Source: CAVQGF01 sp045807945
GTDB taxonomy: Bacteria; Acidobacteriota; Terriglobia; Terriglobales; Acidobacteriaceae
Direction of reading: 5' to 3'
DNA length: 64,000 nucleotides
Assembly: GCA_045807945.1 (NCBI GenBank)
Contig: JBJMGI010000097.1
Coordinates: 62,001 to 126,000 of the forward strand
Of this stretch, positions 58,238 to 64,000 are shown in pieces; the first letter of the stretch is position 1; every line of letters begins with the position of its first letter. Both the position numbers and the translations under genes were made by a program. The notes beneath the pieces are model-generated. The model did no database searches. It saw only the letters and a program-made list of their open reading frames with translations, and was not told the origin of the DNA.

Positions 58238-59851
58238 ATGGCTGATTTATTTGCTAAAAAGCCGCTTGCGGCTTTAATGGCTGAGGCTCAAGAGACAGGA
58301 GAGCACAGCCTGAAGCGCACGCTGGGGCCTTTTCAACTCACCGCGCTCGGCGTGGGTGCCGTGATCGGCGCGGGCATCTTTGTCCTTTCAGGGCTGGGCG
58401 CACATTATGCCGGCCCCGGGCTAATGATCTCTTTCGTGATTTCGGGCATGGGCTGCGCCTTTGCCGCTTTATGCTACGCGGAGTTCGCCGCCATGATCCC
58501 GTTAGCAGGTAGCGCCTACACCTATTCTTACGCAACGATGGGCGAGATATTCGCCTGGATCATCGGGTGGGACCTCACGCTCGAGTACGCCATGGGTGCC
58601 AGCACGGTCTCATCCGGATGGTCGAATAACTTCGTCGAGATCTTGGACGTCCTCCACCTCAAAATGCCTCTGTGGCTTGCGTACGACCACTGGACTGGCC
58701 TGCGCATTGCTGAGAACGTGATCGCTCGCCAGATGGCTTCTGCGTCGGACGCGTCCCTTGTCGTCGGTACGCAGCCGTATCTGGCCAAGGTCGCAGACAT
58801 AATGTCAGTGCAATCGCCCGAGCTGCTGCAGCAAGCGCACACGCTCTTGAATGCGCCCACAATCTTCGGCCACGAGATCGGCTTCAACCTGCCGGCCTTC
58901 GTTATCGCGCTCGTCATTACGGCTATTCTCGCTGTGGGAATCAAAGAGAGCGCCCGATTCAACTCGACCATCGTAGTCATTAAGGTCGCGGTTGTTCTGT
59001 TTGTCATAGGTCTGGGTTTCAAGTACGTGAACTTCAGCAACTGGGGAACTGACTGGCATTCCTTCGCTCCATACGGCGCCGCAGGCATTGGGGCCGGAGC
59101 GGCTTACATTTTCTTTGCCTATATCGGCTTCGACGCCGTTTCGACGACGGCTCAAGAAGCCAAGAATCCGCAGCGCGATCTGCCGATCGGCATCATCACG
59201 TCACTTCTAATCTGCACTTTGCTGTACATCATGGTGGCGGGCGTCCTTACCGGGATGGTGCCTTGGCGAGACGTTAACATCGAGGCTCCGGTATCGCGTG
59301 CGTTTTTGGATCGTGGTCTCGTCGGCGCCTCCCACATCATTACTTTGGGAGCTCTGGCGGGTCTTACCAGCGTCATGCTAGTGATGTTGTTGGGTCAGAC
59401 CCGTGTTCTCTATGCAATGGCGAACGATGGACTGCTTCCGAAGAAGTTCTTCGCTGATATTCATCCGAAATTCCGAACCCCCTACAAGAACACCCTCCTT
59501 GTGGGCCTGCTTGCTGCAATCGTGGGGAGTGTTACTCCCATCGACGACATCGGCAAGATGGTCAATATTGGGACCTTGCTCGCTTTCATCATTGTCTGCA
59601 TCTCAGTGATGACTCTGCGACGCACCAATCCTGGACAGCATCGCCCCTTCCGGACTCCTTGGGTCCCGCTGGTTCCGATCCTGGGCATCGTCTTCAACGG
59701 CTACATGATGTACAAGCTGGGCTGGGTAAACTGGGCACGCCTGATCATCTGGCTCGCGATCGGATTGGTCGTCTACTTTACGTACAGCCGTAAGCACAGC
59801 CGCGTGCAACAGGCGCTTGGCACGGGCACTCCTGCGGTAGCTGGCGACTGA
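58238..59851 (+). CDS. APC-superfamily amino-acid permease (cationic amino-acid transporter type)
   Basis: 537 residues, about 12-14 helices. FQLTALGVGAVIGAGIFVLS (helix 1, G-A-G-I-F), CYAEFAAMIPLAGSAYTYSY, TMGEIFAWIIGWDLTLEYAM and FFAYIGFDAVSTTAQEAKNP match the YfnA/CAT-like group. A ~60-residue loop (~150-210) between helices is longer than usual. AAGGAGA lies ahead of the ATG. The two permeases differ too much to be a recent duplication. Ends at a strong terminator. Confidence 0.9.
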   Translation: MADLFAKKPLAALMAEAQETGEHSLKRTLGPFQLTALGVGAVIGAGIFVLSGLGAHYAGPGLMISFVISGMGCAFAALCYAEFAAMIPLAGSAYTYSYATMGEIFAWIIGWDLTLEYAMGASTVSSGWSNNFVEILDVLHLKMPLWLAYDHWTGLRIAENVIARQMASASDASLVVGTQPYLAKVADIMSVQSPELLQQAHTLLNAPTIFGHEIGFNLPAFVIALVITAILAVGIKESARFNSTIVVIKVAVVLFVIGLGFKYVNFSNWGTDWHSFAPYGAAGIGAGAAYIFFAYIGFDAVSTTAQEAKNPQRDLPIGIITSLLICTLLYIMVAGVLTGMVPWRDVNIEAPVSRAFLDRGLVGASHIITLGALAGLTSVMLVMLLGQTRVLYAMANDGLLPKKFFADIHPKFRTPYKNTLLVGLLAAIVGSVTPIDDIGKMVNIGTLLAFIIVCISVMTLRRTNPGQHRPFRTPWVPLVPILGIVFNGYMMYKLGWVNWARLIIWLAIGLVVYFTYSRKHSRVQQALGTGTPAVAGD

Positions 59852-59870
59852 CGACTGGTCCTAAACCTCT

Positions 59871-59907
59871 GCCCTGCTGCGAAGTCCTCGCGGCAGGGCT
59901 TTTGCTT
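59871..59907 (+). terminator. Rho-independent terminator of the permease pair
   Basis: GCCCTGCTGCG (59871-59881) pairs fully (one G-U) with CGCGGCAGGGC (59889-59899) around AAGTCCT, then TTTTGCTTT. Confidence 0.9.
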
Positions 59908-59913
59908 TAGAAT
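59908..59913 (+). promoter_or_regulatory. -10 box TAGAAT of the channel gene
   Basis: TAGAAT abuts the permease terminator and ends 11 nt before ATG 59925; leader of about 4 nt expected. Confidence 0.4.
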
Positions 59914-59924
59914 CACTCCTCCAC

Positions 59925-60935
59925 ATGCGAGCGTTCCGGAACCTCAAGCTCATCCTCGGGACTCTTGCGGCGTTCGCCGTCGCCGCCACCTTCGGATTTC
60001 GCCTGATCGAGGGCTGGAGTTGGCTCGACAGTGTCTACATGGTCGTGATGACCATCACCACCATCGGCTACAAAGAGGTGCACGAGCTCTCCCGTACCGG
60101 TCAGATATTCAACATCGGCGTGATGATCGTGGGTGTCGGCCTGGTGTTCCTCTCGATCGGAGCGCTCACGCAAGGTTTGCTAGAATTCGAGCTCGGTAAA
60201 TTCTTAGGTAAGCGACGAATGCAGCGCGACATCGAGCGGCTTTCAGGGCACTACATCATCTGCGGGGCAGGCAGGGTAGGGCGCAGTGTCGCTTATGAGC
60301 TCGAAAAAAAGCCCGTTCCATTCGTGGTCATCGAAAACAACGAGCACGGCCTGCAGGATATCGGCGAATGGCTCTCTATCGTCGGGGACGCTACCCACGA
60401 GAAGACGCTTCGCGAAGCCCGCATCGAGCATGCGTCGGGACTGGTTGCCGCCACCACCACTGACGCCACGAACATCTATATCGTGCTCACCGCCCGGTCG
60501 CTGAATCCCAAACTCAAGATCATTGCGCGCGCTAGCGAGGAAACTGCTGAGAAGCATCTACGGAAAGCCGGCGCCGACACGGTCGTCTCCCCGTACGCAT
60601 TCGCCGGCCATCGCATCGCGCAGAGCTTCTTGCGTCCGAATGTGCTCGATTTCCTCGACCTCGCCACAACAAGTTCCGGCACGCAGGAGATGCTGATCGA
60701 AGAGATCCTGGTGGCAGGAGGCTCGCGCTTTGATCGCACCACCGTGGGCACATCGGGCATCCACCGCGAGTTTGCCAGCATGGTGCTCGCCGTTCGACAT
60801 CCTGACGACGAGACTCGCTTCAATCCCACCGCCCAAGATCCCATCAATGGCGGCGACTTCCTCATCGTGATGGGCGAACCCGCGCAGCTCTCGCAACTCG
60901 AGAGCGCTGCCGCATCCGTCCTACAGAAGGCATAG
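59925..60935 (+). CDS. Two-helix potassium-channel-like protein with RCK domain, altered filter
   Basis: Two membrane helices (LKLILGTLAAFAVAATFGF and FNIGVMIVGVGLVFLSIGAL) flank a pore helix with TITTIGYKEVHE (residues 43-54). The RCK/TrkA-N domain follows: HYIICGAGRVGRSVAYELEK and, further on, IVGDATHEKTLREARIEHAS, which match MthK/Kch-type gating rings; residues ~260-336 form a TrkA-C domain. The canonical filter T-V-G-Y-G is here T-I-G-Y-K, so Lys50 replaces the second glycine; selectivity or conduction may differ. Length 336 is normal. Confidence 0.88.
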   Translation: MRAFRNLKLILGTLAAFAVAATFGFRLIEGWSWLDSVYMVVMTITTIGYKEVHELSRTGQIFNIGVMIVGVGLVFLSIGALTQGLLEFELGKFLGKRRMQRDIERLSGHYIICGAGRVGRSVAYELEKKPVPFVVIENNEHGLQDIGEWLSIVGDATHEKTLREARIEHASGLVAATTTDATNIYIVLTARSLNPKLKIIARASEETAEKHLRKAGADTVVSPYAFAGHRIAQSFLRPNVLDFLDLATTSSGTQEMLIEEILVAGGSRFDRTTVGTSGIHREFASMVLAVRHPDDETRFNPTAQDPINGGDFLIVMGEPAQLSQLESAAASVLQKA

Positions 60936-60948
60936 CCACGCTCATCCC

Positions 60949-62592
60949 ATGAAGATCGTTACCTCAGCTGAAATGCGCGATATAGACCGCCTGACCGCCG
61001 AGCGGTACGGCATCGCCACGCACACACTCATGGAGAACGCCGGAACGGCCGTTGCCGAATACATCCTCGAGCATTTCCCGCAGGAGCAATCGGTTGGTGT
61101 CATCTGTGGGAAAGGGAACAACGGCGGAGACGGCTTCGTTACTGCACGCAAGCTGCACGACGCGGGAAAGATCGTATCCATCCTCGTGCTTTGCGATCCG
61201 TTGGAATTGCGTGGCGACGCTGCCGATATGTTTCAGCGGCTGCCCATGCCGGCAATCGTCGCCAAAGACGAAGGCGAGCTAGGCCATGCCGCCGTGCAGA
61301 CCGTCTTCTCGTCAGACCTTCTCGTGGACGCAATCCTCGGCACCGGCTTTCGGCCGCCGCTAAGCTCACTCGTGGCTCGGGGTATCGAGCTGATGTGGGC
61401 CGCCGCAAGCAGCGAAAACGACGGTTCACAGCAGGGTCGGCCTGTGGTCTCAATTGATATTCCTTCCGGCGCCGATCCGGATGCTGAAACAACCGACTTC
61501 AATGCAACGCCTATGATCGCGCCTGCTTCCGCGGTAGTCACGTTCACCGCACCGCGGCGGGTCCATGTGCGCGAGCGCATGCTGCCGTGTCCCATCGTGG
61601 TCACGCAAATCGGAAGTCCGGAATCGGTGGTGCAGTCGTCGCTCAACATGTACGCGATCACCGCGAGCGACATCGAATCCATCGTTGCTTCTCGGCCGCT
61701 CCTTTCCCACAAAGGTTCTTTTGGACACGTGCTGGTAGTGGGCGGCTCGCTTGGGAAGTCGGGCGCCGCGGCGATGTCGGGCATGGCGGCGCTGCGTGCG
61801 GGCACAGGGTTGGTCACCGTCGCGACGGCACGCGGCGTGCTGCAATCTGTTGCTGGATTCGCTCCCGAGCTGATGACGGAGCCGCTCCCCGAAACGGCTA
61901 GCGGGAGCATCGGTCTGGAAGCGCTCGGCCGCTTGGAAGAGATGGAAGAAAACAAATCTGTGGTCGCCGTTGGGCCTGGCATAACGCGCGACCCGGAATC
62001 TGCCGAGTTCGTCCGCTTGCTCGCGGCGAAGTGCAAACTGCCGCTGGTGATCGACGCTGACGGCATCAACGCCTTCGAAGGCAAGGCCGATGAATTACAC
62101 GGACGCAATCGTCCCCTGATCATCACACCCCACCCCGGAGAGATGGGTCGTTTGCTCGGCCTGAGCGCCGATGCTGTGCAGGAGAATCGCGTCAAAGTGG
62201 CTAGAGAGTTTGCGACGGCGCATCGCGCGATCGTCGTTCTGAAGGGCTACCACACCCTGGTTGCGGATCGTGACGGCGCCGTTTGGGTCAACACCACCGG
62301 AAATCCTGGTATGGCGACGGGCGGCACTGGTGACATCCTGACCGGCATGATCGCCGGAATGGTCGCGCAAGCTGTTAGCGGCTATAAGGGCAAGGCACTC
62401 GACGAAACTGATCACGCGCAGCTTGTTCTCTACGTGCTGGCTGCTGTGTTCCTGCACGGACTCGCCGGGGATATCGGCCGCGACCAGTTGGGCGAGCATT
62501 CGCTCATAGCCACTGACCTGCTGAAGTACCTTCCCGCGGCTTTTAGCGCTGTTCGCGAACGCGCCCGCGAACGCTTCGTCCCGATGAACTGA
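60949..62592 (+). CDS. nnr: Bifunctional NAD(P)H-hydrate epimerase / ADP-dependent dehydratase
   Basis: Repairs hydrated NADH/NADPH. The N-terminal YjeF_N epimerase domain (residues ~1-225) has GVICGKGNNGGDGFVTARKL and VDAILGTGFRPPLSS, then VSIDIPSGADPDAETT. The C-terminal YjeF_C dehydratase (~235-547) has FGHVLVVGGSLGKSGAAAMS, then LIITPHPGEMGRLLG and TTGNPGMATGGTGDILTGMI, the nucleotide-binding end. Length 547 is normal for the fusion. tsaE follows, a pairing seen widely in bacteria (yjeF-yjeE). Confidence 0.95.
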   Translation: MKIVTSAEMRDIDRLTAERYGIATHTLMENAGTAVAEYILEHFPQEQSVGVICGKGNNGGDGFVTARKLHDAGKIVSILVLCDPLELRGDAADMFQRLPMPAIVAKDEGELGHAAVQTVFSSDLLVDAILGTGFRPPLSSLVARGIELMWAAASSENDGSQQGRPVVSIDIPSGADPDAETTDFNATPMIAPASAVVTFTAPRRVHVRERMLPCPIVVTQIGSPESVVQSSLNMYAITASDIESIVASRPLLSHKGSFGHVLVVGGSLGKSGAAAMSGMAALRAGTGLVTVATARGVLQSVAGFAPELMTEPLPETASGSIGLEALGRLEEMEENKSVVAVGPGITRDPESAEFVRLLAAKCKLPLVIDADGINAFEGKADELHGRNRPLIITPHPGEMGRLLGLSADAVQENRVKVAREFATAHRAIVVLKGYHTLVADRDGAVWVNTTGNPGMATGGTGDILTGMIAGMVAQAVSGYKGKALDETDHAQLVLYVLAAVFLHGLAGDIGRDQLGEHSLIATDLLKYLPAAFSAVRERARERFVPMN

Positions 62593-62600
62593 ATCCGCCA

Positions 62601-63038
62601 ATGGACAAACCCTCCAAGGAGTTTTTGACCCACTCGCCTGAAGAGACGATTGCTCTTGGTCGCGAGTTGGCAAACTCCCTGCAGCCTCCAAAACTAGTGG
62701 TTTTGACGGGAGATTTGGGTGCAGGTAAGACAACTCTTATCAAAGGGTTAGCTGAAGGATTTAAAGCAGAGTCTCAGGAGAACGTCACCAGCCCAACCTT
62801 CACTCTGATTCACGAATACCGCGGACCCAAGGCTACGCTTTATCACATTGATTTGTATCGGGTGGATTCGCCGCGGCAATTGGAGACTCTCGGTATCGAC
62901 GACCTTCGCGATGATCGCAGCTTGATCCTGCTGGAATGGGGCGAGAAATTCGAGCGCTTTCGGAAGGAACGCGACGCCGAGATCAGTATCGAGACGCTCG
63001 GAGAGAACGACCGCAAAATAACTCTTAGAATCCCATGA
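62601..63038 (+). CDS. tsaE: tRNA threonylcarbamoyladenosine ATPase TsaE
   Basis: P-loop ATPase of the t6A37 modification complex with TsaB/TsaD. Walker A is TGDLGAGKTT (residues ~36-45); NVTSPTFTLIHEYRG contains the switch Thr; YHIDLYRVDSPRQLETLGID and LILLEWGEKFERF are family signatures. 145 residues. The last 14 nt overlap the fabI 3' end on the other strand. Confidence 0.95.
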   Translation: MDKPSKEFLTHSPEETIALGRELANSLQPPKLVVLTGDLGAGKTTLIKGLAEGFKAESQENVTSPTFTLIHEYRGPKATLYHIDLYRVDSPRQLETLGIDDLRDDRSLILLEWGEKFERFRKERDAEISIETLGENDRKITLRIP

Positions 63039-63795
63039 TGTTGTAGCCGCAATCGACGTAAATGGTTTCGCCAGTCACGCCGGCGCCGCCATCCGTCGCC
63101 AAAAACACCGCCGTCTCGGCCACCTCGTTCACGTCTACATTGCGTTGCAGCGGCGCGCGCTCGGCGTGCGTCTTCATCATCTCGCTTAAGCCGGAGATGC
63201 CGCGGGCGGCGAGAGTCTTGATCGGGCCCGCTGAGATCGCATTAACGCGTATCTTCTTTTTCCCGAGGTCGTACGCCAGGTATCGAACCGCACATTCGAG
63301 CGCCGCCTTTGCGACTCCCATCACGTTGTAGTGCGGCACGACACGTTCAGCGCCGTAATAGGTAAGGGTGACGACGCTTCCGCCATCGGTCATCAGCGGC
63401 GCGGCGGCGCGGCTCACGGCGATGAGGGAATAACAGCTCACGTCGAGCGCAATGCGGAAGCCCTCACGCGTCGTCTGCGCGAAATCGTTCTTCAACTCGT
63501 CTGCCGGAGCGAAAGCCACGCTGTGCACAACGGTGTCGAGCTTTCCGTATTTCTTCTGTAGTTCAGCAAAGAGGGAAGTGATCTGCTCGTCCCTCGAAAC
63601 GTCGCACATGAACGCCTCGGCTCCGGGCAGTGCGGCGATCAGATCATCGGCTTCTTGCTTCAGCCGTTCGTTTTGATAAGTAATCGCGAGTTTCGCTCCG
63701 GCCGCCTGCAGCCGCTGCGCTATTGCCCAGGCGATGCTGCGCTTATTCGCAACTCCAAACACCACCGCCGTCTTGCCCTGCATCGCTTGCGACAT
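63025..63795 (-). CDS. fabI: NADH-dependent enoyl-ACP reductase FabI
   Basis: Last step of the fatty-acid elongation cycle. The N-terminal nucleotide motif is VVFGVANKRSIAWAIAQRL; the catalytic pair is Y156 and K163 in HYNVMGVAKAALECAVRYLA, at the same positions as in E. coli FabI. AISAGPIKTLAARGI follows. From ATG 63795 the protein has 256 residues, as expected. GAGGG lies 6 nt upstream of this ATG; ATG 63801 and 63783 are alternatives, and the frame is open much further upstream but non-homologous. A TGTTATCCT extended -10 lies about 24 nt before the start. Confidence 0.95.
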   Translation of the reverse strand: MSQAMQGKTAVVFGVANKRSIAWAIAQRLQAAGAKLAITYQNERLKQEADDLIAALPGAEAFMCDVSRDEQITSLFAELQKKYGKLDTVVHSVAFAPADELKNDFAQTTREGFRIALDVSCYSLIAVSRAAAPLMTDGGSVVTLTYYGAERVVPHYNVMGVAKAALECAVRYLAYDLGKKKIRVNAISAGPIKTLAARGISGLSEMMKTHAERAPLQRNVDVNEVAETAVFLATDGGAGVTGETIYVDCGYNIMGF

Positions 63796-63841
63796 CCTCA
63801 TCCCTCGTTGGAACTGGAAAGGATAACAAAATGGGTCGCGC

Positions 63842-64000
63842 TCAGACGCGCGCTTCTTCAGCGGGCTGCTCAGTCCCGGGTGAGGAAGCGGCAACGGGCT
63901 CCGCCGGGGGCTTCGCAATCGGCCAGACAGATGTGATGAATGCCAAGGCAAATACGACAGCCACGATGGCGAAGGCGGCAGTCAGGCTGTAGTTGTGGGC
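63842..64000 (-). CDS. C-terminal end of a membrane protein (5' part outside window)
   Basis: The frame enters from the right edge. It reads AHNYSLTAAFAIVAVVFALA and then FITSVWPIAKPPAEP, a hydrophobic helix followed by a Pro/Ala/Glu-rich tail ending EEARV and TGA. This is the last transmembrane helix and cytosolic tail of a polytopic protein, possibly a major-facilitator transporter, but 52 residues are too few to name it. Confidence 0.6.
   Translation of the reverse strand, partial: AHNYSLTAAFAIVAVVFALAFITSVWPIAKPPAEPVAASSPGTEQPAEEARV

Noticed and set aside
61233..62195. A 320-codon minus-strand frame inside nnr.
   Set aside because: Ser/Pro/Arg-rich shadow of a well-supported gene.

Overview
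The window reads as a contiguous stretch of an Acidobacteriota chromosome (class Terriglobia, Koribacter-like, is my guess). The evidence is a truncated gene of the acidobacterial VWFA-related secreted family at the left edge, a bacillithiol-type BshC, Gram-negative envelope genes (LolA, LptF/G, MsbA-like exporter, secretin), a moderately high GC content, and gene neighbourhoods typical of that phylum. The taxon is inferred from gene content; no rRNA gene is present. I see no tRNA, rRNA, insertion sequence, prophage or CRISPR array. Almost the whole window is packed with housekeeping and envelope genes.

Layout. 1-9.3 kb: VWFA-family fragment, bshC, a small Cys-pair protein, a glycerophosphodiesterase facing glpD (convergent, overlapping), a GH57/DUF1957 glucan branching enzyme, mazG with a GNAT gene, and a secreted protein of unknown role. 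9.2-9.8 kb: a gene-free stretch with a candidate structured RNA (12-bp closing stem, terminator behind it) and a clear promoter for a bactofilin. 9.8-14.4 kb: bactofilin, a methyltransferase-like protein, an ABC transporter with a downstream membrane-anchored repeat protein, and lolA. 14.4-20.8 kb: a secretion/pilus cluster with a PilC/GspF membrane protein, a PilB/GspE ATPase, divergent PilM/N/O-like proteins, a GspC/PilP-like protein with a duplicated cysteine motif, and an odd pseudopilin. 20.9-29.2 kb: an A-type Fe-S carrier, a small membrane protein, a FecR-domain protein, then the full rod-shape set mreB-mreC-mreD-mrdA-rodA. 29.2-32.5 kb: a long structured leader and an RNase E/G whose S1 domain is split by about 480 disordered residues. 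32.5-36.5 kb: RimI-like acetyltransferase, a large TPR lipoprotein, rlmN. 36.5-44.5 kb: an M16 protease, then a leftward envelope operon (fused LptF-LptG, MsbA-like ABC exporter, methyltransferase, FAD reductase) and a small secreted protein. 44.5-46.8 kb: a second GH57 enzyme. 46.8-53.1 kb: a long promoter region, an excisionase-like DNA-binding protein, and pilM-pilN-pilO-pilP-pilQ. 53.1-64 kb: aminopeptidase P, accB-accC-thiE, two amino-acid permeases, a K+-channel-like protein with an altered filter, nnr, tsaE, fabI, and the tail of a membrane protein.

How they fit together. The dominant theme is envelope building: cell shape (Mre/RodA/PBP2, bactofilin), lipoprotein and LPS transport (LolA, LptFG, MsbA-like), fatty-acid synthesis (AccB/AccC, FabI), and two separate type IV filament/secretion gene sets. 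The secretin lies only in the second set and the motor ATPase and platform protein only in the first, so either the two form one machine or the first set is a distinct, secretin-less machine. This is the most system-like feature of the window. Many single genes have a -10 box only 5-12 nt before the start codon, suggesting frequent leaderless or very short-leader mRNAs.
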